From assembly GCF_900110035.1 (NCBI RefSeq), contig NZ_FOCF01000003.1, positions 372,001 to 436,000 of the forward strand: DNA of 64,000 nt, written 5' to 3'. This DNA comes from Sphingomonas gellani (lineage in GTDB: Bacteria > Pseudomonadota > Alphaproteobacteria > Sphingomonadales > Sphingomonadaceae). Positions 24,622 through 33,595 of this stretch are shown piece after piece (within the stretch, counting starts at the first letter, position 1; each line of letters opens with the position of its first letter). The notes under the pieces are model-generated. The model was not told where the DNA came from and did no database searches. It saw only the letters and a program-made list of their open reading frames with translations. The position numbers and the translations under genes were made by a program.

Positions 24622-26325
24622 ATGACACTTCAGGGCTGGTTCCTGATCCTCGCCTTTACCGGCATCCTGCTGGCGCTCGCCAAGCCGGTCGGCCTGTGGC
24701 TGCACGCGCTGTACGAGGGGCGGAGGACGCCGCTGCACGTCGTGCTCGGACCGGTCGAGCGCGGGTTCTACCGCGTCGCCGGCATCGATCCCGCCGCCGA
24801 ACAGGGCTGGCGCCGCTACGCGCTGCACATGCTGCTGTTCAACGTCGTGCTGATGGCCTTCACCTATGCGGTGCTGCGCTTGCAGGGCGTGCTGCCGGGT
24901 AATCCGCAGGGCCTGCCCGGCCTGTCGCCGCATCTGGCGTTCAACACCGCGATCAGCTTCACCACCAACACCAACTGGCAGAGCTATGCCGGCGAGAGCA
25001 CGATGTCGAACCTCAGCCAGATGCTGGGGTTGACGATCCACAACTTCCTCTCGGCCGCGACGGGGATCGCGCTCGCCTTTGCCCTGTTCCGCGGCTTCGC
25101 CCGGCGCGAGGCACGGGCGATCGGCAATTTCTGGGCCGATGTGACGCGCGTGACGCTGTACCTGCTGCTGCCGATCTGCGTCGCCTACACGCTGTTCCTG
25201 ATCGCGTCGGGCGTACCGCAGACGCTGGCCGGCGTGGTCGACGTGCGCACGCTGGAGGGGGCGCGGCAATCGATCCTGCTCGGCCCGATCGCCAGCCAGG
25301 AAGCGATCAAGATGCTCGGCACCAATGGCGGCGGCTTCTTCAACGCCAACAGCGCGCATCCGTTCGAGAACCCGACCGCGCTGACCAACATGGTGGAGAT
25401 GCTGTCGATCTTCGTCATCGGCTTCGGCTTGACCTGGTGCTTCGGCAAGGCGGTCGGCAACACTCGCCAGGGCTGGGCGATCCTGGCCGCCATGACCATC
25501 CTGTTCCTGGCCGGCACGACCGTGACCTATTGGGCGGAGGCGTCGGGCAATCCGGTGCTGCACCAGATCGGTGTCGCGGGCGGCAACATGGAGGGGAAGG
25601 AGGTCCGTTTCGGCATCGCGGCGTCGGCGCTGTTCTCCGTGGTCACGACCGCCGCGTCGTGCGGCGCGGTCAACGCGATGCACGACAGCTTCACGGCGCT
25701 GGGCGGCATGATCCCGTTGTTCAACATCCAGCTGGGCGAGGTCGTGGTCGGCGGCGTCGGCGCAGGGATCTATGGTTTCCTGCTGTTCGCCATCCTGGCG
25801 GTGTTCGTCGCGGGCCTGATGGTCGGCCGCACGCCCGAATATGTCGGCAAGAAGATCGAGGCGCGGGAGGTGAAACTGGCGGTGCTGGCCATCGCCGTGC
25901 TGCCGCTGCTGATCCTCGGCCTGACCGCGCTGGCGTCGGTGCTGGAACCGGGACTGGCCGGCCCGCTTGCCAAGGGGCCGCACGGCTTTTCGGAGGTCCT
26001 GTACGCCTTCACCAGCGCGGTCGGGAACAACGGGTCCGCCTTTGCCGGGCTGAGCGCCAACACGCCGTTCTACAACGGCCTGCTGGGCATCGCGATGTGG
26101 GGCGGCCGCTTCTTCATCATCGTGCCGATGCTGGCCATCGCGGGCAGCCTGGCCGCCAAGAAGCACACGCCGGAGAGCGCCGGGTCGTTCCCCACCACCG
26201 GCGGCCTTTGGGTCGGCCTGCTGGTCGGGATCATCCTGATCCTGGGCGGTCTCACATTCCTGCCGAGCCTCGCGCTCGGTCCCATCGCCGATCATCTGGG
26301 CATGATCCGCGGGCAATTGTTCTGA
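24622..26325 (+). CDS. kdpA: K+-transporting ATPase subunit A
   Basis: Channel-like subunit (567 aa) that selects and passes K+. The four selectivity-filter-like loops of the SKT fold are visible: [47 protein letters not shown] and [13 protein letters not shown]. Length and the N-terminal [15 protein letters not shown] region match the family. It is the first large gene of kdpFABC. Confidence 0.97.
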   Translation: MTLQGWFLILAFTGILLALAKPVGLWLHALYEGRRTPLHVVLGPVERGFYRVAGIDPAAEQGWRRYALHMLLFNVVLMAFTYAVLRLQGVLPGNPQGLPGLSPHLAFNTAISFTTNTNWQSYAGESTMSNLSQMLGLTIHNFLSAATGIALAFALFRGFARREARAIGNFWADVTRVTLYLLLPICVAYTLFLIASGVPQTLAGVVDVRTLEGARQSILLGPIASQEAIKMLGTNGGGFFNANSAHPFENPTALTNMVEMLSIFVIGFGLTWCFGKAVGNTRQGWAILAAMTILFLAGTTVTYWAEASGNPVLHQIGVAGGNMEGKEVRFGIAASALFSVVTTAASCGAVNAMHDSFTALGGMIPLFNIQLGEVVVGGVGAGIYGFLLFAILAVFVAGLMVGRTPEYVGKKIEAREVKLAVLAIAVLPLLILGLTALASVLEPGLAGPLAKGPHGFSEVLYAFTSAVGNNGSAFAGLSANTPFYNGLLGIAMWGGRFFIIVPMLAIAGSLAAKKHTPESAGSFPTTGGLWVGLLVGIILILGGLTFLPSLALGPIADHLGMIRGQLF

Positions 26326-26338
26326 AGGGGCGCCGACC

Positions 26339-28369
26339 ATGGCACGCACCGCAACCGCATCGCTGTTCACCGCCGAACTGATCGTCCCGGCGATCGCAGA
26401 GGCCTTTCGCAAGCTCCACCCCCGCGCGCTGGTCCGCAATCCGGTAATGTTCGTCACCGCGGTCGTGGCGCTGTTGCTGACCGTCCTGATCAACGTGGGC
26501 GGCGATGGGCTGACCCTGGGGTTCAAGGCGCAACTGATTGTCTGGCTGTGGCTGACGGTCCTGTTCGGCACCTTTGCGGAGGCGCTGGCGGAGGGGCGGG
26601 GCAAGGCCCAGGCGGCCAGCCTGCGCGCGACAAAGGCCGAACTGACCGCGCGCCGGATGAAGGGCGACCGGGTCGAACAGGTACCCGCCAGTGCCCTGCG
26701 TGTCGGGGATGTGGTGCTGGTCACCACGGGCGACCTGATCCCGTCGGATGGCGAGGTGATCGCCGGTGTCGCCTCCGTCAACGAGGCCGCGATCACCGGC
26801 GAAAGCGCGCCCGTGATCCGGGAGGCGGGGGGCGACCGCTCCGCCGTCACCGCCGGCACGCGCGTCATCTCCGACGAAATCCGCGTCCGCGTGACGGTCA
26901 ATCCGGGCCAGGGTTTCCTCGACCGCATGATCGCGCTGGTCGAGGGTGCGGAGCGGCAGAAGACACCGAACGAGGTCGCGCTGACGCTGCTGCTGGTCGG
27001 GCTGACGGTGATCTTCCTGATCGCGGTCGCGACGATCCCGGCCTTCGCCAGTTACGCCGGGGGCAGGATCCCGGTCGCGATCCTGGCGGCGCTGCTCATC
27101 ACACTGATCCCGACGACGATCGCGGCGCTGCTGTCGGCGATCGGCATCGCTGGCATGGACCGGCTGGTCCGGTTCAACGTGCTGGCCAAGTCGGGTCGCG
27201 CGGTGGAGGCGGCGGGCGACATCGACGTGCTGTTGCTCGACAAGACGGGCACGATCACGATCGGCGATCGCCAGGCGAGCGAGTTCCGCGCAGTCGGCGG
27301 CACGAACGAGGCCGAGCTGGCGGAGGCCGCTTTGCTCGCCAGCCTGGCCGACGAGACGCCGGAGGGGCGATCGATCGTGTCGCTGGCGCGGGAGCGGTTC
27401 GGGGTCACCACGACGGCGCTGCCGGCCGGGGCGGAGGTCATTCCCTTCACCGCGCAGACGCGCATTTCGGGGGTGAAGGCCGGCGACCTGCTGATCCAGA
27501 AGGGAGCCGTGGATTCGATCCTGCGCGCCGATGCCGGCATGGGGGAAACGGCTGCGGCGACCGAACTTCGGCGCATCACCGACGAGATCGCGCGCGCCGG
27601 CGGTACGCCGCTGGCGGTGGCGCGCGACGGGCGGCTGCTCGGCGCCATCTTCCTGAAGGATGTGGTGAAGGCCGGCATCCGCGAACGGTTCGGCGAATTG
27701 CGCCAGATGGGCATTCGCACCGTCATGATCACCGGCGACAACCCGCTGACCGCCGCCGCCATCGCGGCCGAGGCGGGCGTGGACGACTTCCTCGCCCAGG
27801 CGACGCCGGAGGACAAGCTGGCGCTGATCCGCAAGGAGCAGACCGGCGGCAAGCTGGTGGCGATGTGCGGCGACGGCACCAACGACGCACCCGCGCTGGC
27901 CCAGGCGGATGTGGGCGTGGCGATGAACACCGGCACCCAGGCCGCGCGCGAGGCGGGCAACATGGTCGACCTGGACAGCGACCCGACCAAGCTGATCGAG
28001 GTGGTGGGCCTGGGCAAGCAGTTGTTGATGACGCGCGGCGCGCTGACCACCTTCTCCGTCGCCAACGATGTCGCCAAATATTTCGCGATCATCCCCGCCA
28101 TGTTCGTCGCACTGTATCCGGGGCTGGGCGTGCTGAACGTCATGGGCCTGGCGACGCCGCGGTCCGCGATCCTGAGCGCGATCATCTTCAATGCGCTGAT
28201 CATCCCGCTGCTGGTGCCGCTGGCGCTGAAGGGCGTCACGTACCGACCGATGGCGGCCGGACCACTGCTCGCGCGCAATCTCGCCATCTACGGCCTGGGG
28301 GGCCTGGTCGCCCCGTTCATCGGCATCAAGATCATCGACCTTGTGGTCGGTGGCCTCGCCCTCGCGTAA
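26339..28369 (+). CDS. kdpB: K+-transporting P-type ATPase subunit B
   Basis: Catalytic P-type ATPase subunit (676 aa). The actuator-domain TGES occurs in [17 protein letters not shown]. The phosphorylation motif DKTGT has Asp301. The hinge is present as [22 protein letters not shown], and the nucleotide-domain [12 protein letters not shown] region (KGAVDSIL) is visible. Membrane helices flank these domains. It couples ATP hydrolysis to K+ import through KdpA. It starts 13 bases after kdpA. Confidence 0.97.
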   Translation: MARTATASLFTAELIVPAIAEAFRKLHPRALVRNPVMFVTAVVALLLTVLINVGGDGLTLGFKAQLIVWLWLTVLFGTFAEALAEGRGKAQAASLRATKAELTARRMKGDRVEQVPASALRVGDVVLVTTGDLIPSDGEVIAGVASVNEAAITGESAPVIREAGGDRSAVTAGTRVISDEIRVRVTVNPGQGFLDRMIALVEGAERQKTPNEVALTLLLVGLTVIFLIAVATIPAFASYAGGRIPVAILAALLITLIPTTIAALLSAIGIAGMDRLVRFNVLAKSGRAVEAAGDIDVLLLDKTGTITIGDRQASEFRAVGGTNEAELAEAALLASLADETPEGRSIVSLARERFGVTTTALPAGAEVIPFTAQTRISGVKAGDLLIQKGAVDSILRADAGMGETAAATELRRITDEIARAGGTPLAVARDGRLLGAIFLKDVVKAGIRERFGELRQMGIRTVMITGDNPLTAAAIAAEAGVDDFLAQATPEDKLALIRKEQTGGKLVAMCGDGTNDAPALAQADVGVAMNTGTQAAREAGNMVDLDSDPTKLIEVVGLGKQLLMTRGALTTFSVANDVAKYFAIIPAMFVALYPGLGVLNVMGLATPRSAILSAIIFNALIIPLLVPLALKGVTYRPMAAGPLLARNLAIYGLGGLVAPFIGIKIIDLVVGGLALA

Positions 28370-28382
28370 AGGATCACACATC

Positions 28383-28997
28383 ATGGGCAAGGATTTCACC
28401 TCCGCGCTGCGTCCCGCGATCGTCATGACGATCCTGTTCGCCGCGCTTCTCGGGCTGGGCTATCCGTTGGCGATGACCGGCATCGGCCAGGCACTGTTTC
28501 CGGATCGCGCCAACGGCAGCCTGATCCGCGATGCGGGCGGGCGGGTGATCGGGTCGGAAATGGTCGGGCAGGCGTTCACGACCGGGCGCTATTTCCAGAC
28601 GCGACCCTCTGCGGCGGGCAAGGGATATGACGGCCTGGCCTCGTCCGGGTCGAACCTCGCGCCGACCGCGCGGGCACTGGCCGATCGCGTTCGTGCGGAC
28701 GTGGCGAAGCGGCGCGCGGAGGGTGTCACGGGTGCGCTGCCCGCCGACCTGGTGAGCGCGAGCGGGTCGGGCCTGGACCCCGACCTGTCGCCCGCCTCCG
28801 CGCTGGCGCAGGCGCCACGCGTTGCCCGCGTTCGCGGACTGCCGCTCGCGCAACTCCGCGCGCTGATCGCGGAGCGGACCGAGGCGTCGGTGTTCGGCGA
28901 CCCACACGTCAATGTACTGGCGCTCAACCGCGCGCTCGACGCCTTGCCCCGCGTAGCCTTGCCAGGCGTCGGTCGCGCCGACCTGCCGTCGCGCTGA
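28383..28997 (+). CDS. kdpC: K+-transporting ATPase subunit C
   Basis: Single-span periplasmic chaperone-like subunit (204 aa) that raises ATP affinity of the complex. N-terminal helix AIVMTILFAALLGLGYPLAMTGIGQ, then the family signatures RPSAAGKGYDGLASSGSNLAPT and ALAQAPRVARVRGLPLAQL, ending with FGDPHVNVLALNRALD. The start MGKDFTSALRP was chosen over an upstream in-frame ATG inside kdpB. The stop overlaps the kdpD start (TGATG at 28995-28999). Confidence 0.96.
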   Translation: MGKDFTSALRPAIVMTILFAALLGLGYPLAMTGIGQALFPDRANGSLIRDAGGRVIGSEMVGQAFTTGRYFQTRPSAAGKGYDGLASSGSNLAPTARALADRVRADVAKRRAEGVTGALPADLVSASGSGLDPDLSPASALAQAPRVARVRGLPLAQLRALIAERTEASVFGDPHVNVLALNRALDALPRVALPGVGRADLPSR

Positions 28998-31684
28998 TGG
29001 CGGTTGTCGGCCCCGGATCGGACGGTGCGCGGCCCGATCCGGACGCCCTGCTGCGCGCGGCGACGCAGGAGGGGCGCGGGCGGCTGAAGATCTTTCTCGG
29101 CGCGGCGCCGGGTGTCGGCAAGACCTATGAGATGCTGTCGGAGGGCGCGGCGCGGCGGCGCGACGGCGTGGACGTGGTTGTGGGCGTGGTCGAAACGCAT
29201 GGTCGCCGGGAAACCGACGCGCTGACCCGCGGGCTTGAGATCGTGCCGCGCCGCGATGTCGTCTATGAAGGCCGTACGCTGCACGAGATGGACGTGGACG
29301 CCATTCTGGCGCGCGCGCCGCGTCTGGTCCTGGTCGACGAACTCGCCCACACCAACGCGCCCGGCAGCCGCCACCCGAAACGCTACGGCGATGTCGAGGA
29401 GCTGCTGGCGGCGGGCATCGACGTGTATTCCACCGTCAACATCCAGCACGTCGAAAGCCTGAACGACGTGGTCGCCAGCTTCACCCGCGTCCGCGTCCGC
29501 GAAACGGTGCCCGACAGCGTGCTGGAAAGCGCGGAGATCGAGGTCGTCGACATCCCGCCCGACGAGCTGATCGAGCGGCTGAAGGCGGGCAAGGTCTATT
29601 TGCCGCAGGAGGCGACGCGTGCGCTGTCGCACTTCTTCTCCAAATCGAACCTGTCGGCGCTGCGCGAACTGGCGCTGCGTCGCGCCGCGCAGGCGGTGGA
29701 CGCGCGCATGCTCGACGACGTGCGCGCGCTTGGCCTTGGCGGCACCTGGGCGGGCAGCGACCGGATCGTCGTGGCGATCAACGAACTGCCCGGCGCCGAC
29801 GTGCTGGTTCGCGCCGCCAAGCGGGTCGCCGACGGCCTGCGCCGACCGTGGACGGCGGTGTTCATCGAGACGCCGCGCGCCGCGCACTTCACCGACGCAC
29901 AGCATGGCCGGGTGGCGGCGGCGATGACCCTGGCGACGCAACTGGGCGGCGCGGTCGCCAGTGTCCCGGCGCAGAATGTGGTGGAGGGGGTGCAGTCGTT
30001 CCTGGCGGATGCGCGCGCGACGCAGCTGGTGCTGGGCAAGTCCGCGCGGTCGCGCTGGTTCGAGCTTCGCCACGGGTCGGTCGTCGACCGCCTGATCCGC
30101 GACACGCCCGACGTGACGGTGCACGTCCTGCCGATGCCGGTCAGCGACCGCCGCGAACAGCGCGTCCGCCGCCGGCCCGCGCGGTGGGGTACCCCCGCTG
30201 GCTATGCCGCGACGACGGCCATGGTCGCGGGCGTGACCGCCATCGCCAGCGCGCTGTTCCACATCCTGGACCTGGGCAATGTCGCGCTGCTGTACCTGTT
30301 GCCGGTGATGGCGGCGGCCAGCCTGTTCGGGCTGCGCACCGGCCTGTATGCGGGTATCGCGTCCAGCCTCGCCTACAACTTCTTCTTCCTGCCTCCGGTC
30401 GGCACGCTGACGATCAGCAATCCGGAAAACCTGGTCTCGGTGGTCGTGCTGCTCGGCATCGCGGTGGCGACCAGCCAGCTGACCGCGCGCGTGCGGGCGC
30501 AGGCCGACCTGGCCGCCGCGAGCGCGCGGACCAACGCGACACTGGCAGGGTTCCTGCGCCAGATCGCGGCGGTCAACGACCTGGACGGCGCGGCCCGCAT
30601 GATCTGCGACGATGTCCGGCGGCTGCTGGGCGTGCAGGTCGTGCTTCTGGGCGCGAAGGCGGGCGCCGACCTGGAGATCCTGGCCGCGAGCGATCCCGCC
30701 TATCGGCTGGACGCGATGGACAATGCGGCGGCCAGCTGGGCGTTCGACACCGGCAATCCGGCGGGCAAGGGGTCGGGCACGCTGGCCGCGTCGGAATGGC
30801 TGTTCCAGCCGGTCAAGGCGGGTGATCGGGTGCTGGGCGTGCTGGGCGTGGCGAGCGAGGCGGGGGGCGATCCGGTGCGGGCGGATCAGCTGTCCCTGCT
30901 CAGCAGCCTGGTGGACCAGTCGGCGCTGGTGCTCGAACGGCTGCGGCTGCAGGCGGAGATGCGCGACGTGGATGCCGTGCTGACCCGCGACCGGCTGCGT
31001 GCCGCGCTGCTTTCCTCGGTCAGCCACGACCTGCGCACCCCGCTGACCGCGGTGATCGCAGCCGCCGCGCAGCTGCACGGTGGCGCGACGCCCGAGCTGA
31101 TCGCGACGATCGAGGGGGAGGCGGCGCGGCTCAACCGCTTCGTCGCCAACCTGCTCGACATGGCGCGTGTGGAGGCGGGCGCTCTGCGGCTCAACATGGA
31201 GGCGACCGATCTGAGCGATGCGGTGGCCGCCGCGGCGCACGATGCCCGGCGCGCTCTGGAGGGACATGCGGTGCGGCTGGACGTGCCGCCCAATCTGCCG
31301 CTGGTCCGCGCCGATCCCCAGCTGCTGCATCATTGCCTGCTGAACCTGTTCGACAATGCCGGACGCTATGGCGATCCGGGCAGCGACATCGTCATCGAGG
31401 GACGCCACCGTCCGGGGGAGCTGCGTCTGGCGGTGCTCGATCGGGGGCCGGGCCTGCCGCCCGGACGCGAGGCGGAGGTGTTCGAGACGTTTCGGCGGCT
31501 GGAGGGCTCCGACCGCGCCGTCGGCGGCACCGGCCTGGGGCTTGCCATCGTCAAGGCATTCGCGGAGGCGATGGGCATGACCGTGGAGGCGGCCAATCGC
31601 GCGGACGCCACCGGTGCCGCCTTTACCCTGGTCTTTCCCGCCGCCCTTATCGTCCGCGACCCGTCGATCGAAAGCGTTTCCTGA
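28997..31684 (+). CDS. kdpD: K+-responsive sensor histidine kinase
   Basis: Full-length KdpD (895 aa). The N-terminal KdpD domain has Walker A GAAPGVGKTYEML and the VGVVETHGRRET region. A universal-stress-protein-like domain follows (about 240-370), then four membrane helices of the DUF4118 type (about 400-495, VALLYLLPVMAAASLFGLRTGLYAG), a GAF-like region, a dimerisation domain with H677 in SSVSHDLRTPLTAVI, and an ATPase domain (LNLFDNAGRYG, VLDRGPGLP, GTGLGLAIVKAF). It senses K+ limitation and turgor and phosphorylates KdpE. It overlaps kdpC and is followed by kdpE after 2 bases. Confidence 0.97.
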   Translation: MAVVGPGSDGARPDPDALLRAATQEGRGRLKIFLGAAPGVGKTYEMLSEGAARRRDGVDVVVGVVETHGRRETDALTRGLEIVPRRDVVYEGRTLHEMDVDAILARAPRLVLVDELAHTNAPGSRHPKRYGDVEELLAAGIDVYSTVNIQHVESLNDVVASFTRVRVRETVPDSVLESAEIEVVDIPPDELIERLKAGKVYLPQEATRALSHFFSKSNLSALRELALRRAAQAVDARMLDDVRALGLGGTWAGSDRIVVAINELPGADVLVRAAKRVADGLRRPWTAVFIETPRAAHFTDAQHGRVAAAMTLATQLGGAVASVPAQNVVEGVQSFLADARATQLVLGKSARSRWFELRHGSVVDRLIRDTPDVTVHVLPMPVSDRREQRVRRRPARWGTPAGYAATTAMVAGVTAIASALFHILDLGNVALLYLLPVMAAASLFGLRTGLYAGIASSLAYNFFFLPPVGTLTISNPENLVSVVVLLGIAVATSQLTARVRAQADLAAASARTNATLAGFLRQIAAVNDLDGAARMICDDVRRLLGVQVVLLGAKAGADLEILAASDPAYRLDAMDNAAASWAFDTGNPAGKGSGTLAASEWLFQPVKAGDRVLGVLGVASEAGGDPVRADQLSLLSSLVDQSALVLERLRLQAEMRDVDAVLTRDRLRAALLSSVSHDLRTPLTAVIAAAAQLHGGATPELIATIEGEAARLNRFVANLLDMARVEAGALRLNMEATDLSDAVAAAAHDARRALEGHAVRLDVPPNLPLVRADPQLLHHCLLNLFDNAGRYGDPGSDIVIEGRHRPGELRLAVLDRGPGLPPGREAEVFETFRRLEGSDRAVGGTGLGLAIVKAFAEAMGMTVEAANRADATGAAFTLVFPAALIVRDPSIESVS

Positions 31685-31686
31685 CC

Positions 31687-32370
31687 ATGTCCGCCAAGAT
31701 TCTTGTGGTCGATGACGATGCCGCCATCCGCCGCCTGCTGCGCAACACGCTGGTCCAGGCCGGCTATGCGGTGGTGGAGGCAGCGGACGGCAAGGGTGCC
31801 CTGCGCCAATATGCGGCCGAGCATCCGGACGGCGTGCTGCTCGATCTGGGGCTGCCCGACCGCGATGGGCTGGGGCTCGTTCCGCTGTTGCGGAAGGACG
31901 GTGATGCGGTCGTTCTGGTCGTGTCCGCGCGCGACGCCGTGGACGAGAAGGTCGCCGCGCTGGATCTGGGCGCCGACGATTTCGTCACCAAGCCGTTCGA
32001 CACCGACGAACTGCTCGCCCGGCTCCGCGTCGCGCTGAGGCACAAGGGCGGTGGAGGAACCGCACCGAAACTGGTGCAGCGCGGGGACCTGCGCATCGAT
32101 CTCGACCGGCGCACCGTGTTTCGCGGCAATGAGGAACTGCACCTGACCCGCAAGGAACATGACGTTCTGGCGATGCTGGCGCGGCATGTCGGCCGGGTCG
32201 TCACCCACGACCGCATCCTGGCCGCATGCTGGGGCGGGGAGGAGGCGCGCATCGAATATCTGCGGATCGTCATCCGCAACCTGCGCCAGAAGCTGGAACA
32301 TCCGGGTCCGGTGGGCAGCGTCATCGCCAACGAACTGGGGGTGGGTTACCGGCTGCGCCCTGACGCCTGA
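31687..32370 (+). CDS. kdpE: Kdp response regulator
   Basis: OmpR-family response regulator (227 aa) activating kdp transcription. Receiver domain with acidic pair DDD (9-11), phospho-acceptor D53 (VLLDLGLPDRDG), Lys in FVTKPFDTDEL, and a winged-helix DNA-binding domain (LTRKEHDVLAMLARHVGRVVTHDRIL, then LRIVIRNLRQKLE and NELGVGYRL). The start is the ATG 2 bases after the kdpD stop. The gene ends inside a stem-loop and is convergent with a GH43 gene. Confidence 0.96.
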   Translation: MSAKILVVDDDAAIRRLLRNTLVQAGYAVVEAADGKGALRQYAAEHPDGVLLDLGLPDRDGLGLVPLLRKDGDAVVLVVSARDAVDEKVAALDLGADDFVTKPFDTDELLARLRVALRHKGGGGTAPKLVQRGDLRIDLDRRTVFRGNEELHLTRKEHDVLAMLARHVGRVVTHDRILAACWGGEEARIEYLRIVIRNLRQKLEHPGPVGSVIANELGVGYRLRPDA

Positions 32371-32387
32371 GCGGGGCTGCCGCTCAG
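32367..32387 (+). terminator. Stem-loop containing the kdpE stop codon
   Basis: CTGAGCGG-GGCTG-CCGCTCAG, perfect 8-bp arms. The kdpE TGA (32368-32370) is in the 5' arm. No U-tract; a terminator or mRNA-end stabiliser for the kdp unit is inferred. Confidence 0.5.
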
Positions 32388-32433
32388 TCGACGCTGCCTT
32401 CTGACGATGCGTGTTGCCGCAGTGGCCGTGCCG

Positions 32434-33477
32434 TCACGCCCCCGGTGATTGGGCGTGGGGACTTCCGCCGCTGCGGCCTGATCCGGACGATTGGTGGCTG
32501 CGCACCGGCAGGGTGGGAGAGGCGTTCCCGTCGCTCATGTGGATCGGAAGGATGCGGCCGTCGGCGGTGTAGCGGATCCGGTCGATCGCGATCTGCCGCT
32601 CCCCCTGGTACGGGCCGGCGCCGGGGCCGCGTTCCCAGCGGTGATAGACGATCAGCCATTGGCCCGACGGCGTCTGCACGAAGCTGTGATGGCCCGGCCC
32701 CTGATGATGCGCGTCGCCCGTCAGGATCGCCCCGCGATAGGTCCAGGGACCCGTCGGCGATGGCGCGGTGGCGTAATGCACCGAATAGCTCGGTCCGTTG
32801 AACACGCCGTGGCTGTACGACAGATAGTAGAGCTTGCCCCGCTTGTGCATGAACGACCCCTCGGTGAACTGGGGCGGAGTCGCCACCTTCACCTCGCGGG
32901 CGATGTGGATCATGTCGGGCTTCAGTTCCCAGACGCGCAACGTCGCGCCCGCGCTGCCGCCGGCGTACAGATACGCCTTGCCGCTCGACGGATCGACAAA
33001 CACCATCGGGTCGATCGCCTCGAACCCGTTGCCGCCGGTCACCAGCGGAACGCCGCTGTCGCGATACGGGCCCTCCGGCCGGTCGGCGACGGCCACGCCG
33101 ATGCGGCTGGGCGTCGGGTTCTGCGGCCCGACGGAATAATAAAGGAACCACTTGCCGTTGCGGGTCGCGACGCCGGGCGCCCACAGGAAATGCTCGGGTG
33201 CGCCATCATCCTTGATCCAGCCGATCTGGTCGCGACGGATCAGTTCACCCCGGCTTTTCCAGGTCTTCAGGTCGCGGGACGAGAACGCGCCGAAACGATC
33301 CGCCGCCCAGCTGCCGCCCGGGCCGCCGGTCGGAAAAACCCACAACTCGCCATTGACGAACATCGCATGGGGATCGGCGCCCTGGAACTGCGGATTGCGG
33401 GCCAGCACGCCGCTGCCGAGGCCGATGCCGGTCGCGGCAGCGATCGCCGCACAGAATGTGATCAGATGGCGCTTCAT
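32434..33477 (-). CDS. Glycoside hydrolase family 43 enzyme, exported
   Basis: Five-bladed beta-propeller hydrolase (347 aa), probably an arabinofuranosidase, xylosidase or arabinanase acting in the periplasm. Signal peptide (ITFCAAIAAATGIGLGSGVLA). Expected catalytic triad: base Asp35 (QGADPHAMFV), pKa-modulating Asp156 (EAIDPMVFVD) and acid Glu206 (QFTEGSFMHK). Blade motifs such as KWFLYYSVG and WLIVYHRW are clear. An in-frame extension upstream of MKRHLITF lacks signal character and was rejected. It lies downstream of the TonB receptor on the same strand (118 bases), with a long hairpin between. The C-terminus is a low-complexity tail (HQSSGSGRSGGSPHAQSPGA). Confidence 0.88.
   Translation of the reverse strand: MKRHLITFCAAIAAATGIGLGSGVLARNPQFQGADPHAMFVNGELWVFPTGGPGGSWAADRFGAFSSRDLKTWKSRGELIRRDQIGWIKDDGAPEHFLWAPGVATRNGKWFLYYSVGPQNPTPSRIGVAVADRPEGPYRDSGVPLVTGGNGFEAIDPMVFVDPSSGKAYLYAGGSAGATLRVWELKPDMIHIAREVKVATPPQFTEGSFMHKRGKLYYLSYSHGVFNGPSYSVHYATAPSPTGPWTYRGAILTGDAHHQGPGHHSFVQTPSGQWLIVYHRWERGPGAGPYQGERQIAIDRIRYTADGRILPIHMSDGNASPTLPVRSHQSSGSGRSGGSPHAQSPGA
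32435..32457 (-). terminator. Stem-loop at the 3' end of the GH43 gene
   Basis: CACGCCC (32435-32441) and GGGCGTG (32451-32457) with a 9-base loop. The TGA stop (32436-32434) is partly in the 3' arm. It faces the kdpE hairpin across about 47 bases of convergent spacer. No U-tract. Confidence 0.4.
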
Positions 33478-33540
33478 GCCGGTACCTGCTGGCTGGCGGG
33501 AGAGAACACCGGACCGATGCCACGCATCGGCCCGGCACTG

Positions 33541-33592
33541 TCGGGATGAAGGGCGGCGCCGATTGCCCGGAGCCTGACGCCGCCCTGCCCGA
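33541..33592 (-). other. Long intercistronic stem-loop between TonB receptor and GH43 genes
   Basis: Nested inverted repeats TCGGG/CCCGA and AGGGCGGCG/CGCCGCCCT (33550-33558, 33578-33586) with a 19-base loop begin 3 bases after the receptor stop. It could limit read-through into the GH43 gene or act as an mRNA-stability element giving unequal expression of receptor and enzyme. Confidence 0.45.
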
Positions 33593-33595
33593 GGG

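Noticed and set aside
24565..31408. Very long antisense open frames opposite kdpA, kdpB and kdpD
   Set aside because: Low-complexity Arg/His/Asp-rich translations without motifs; the plus-strand kdp genes are full length and unmistakable.
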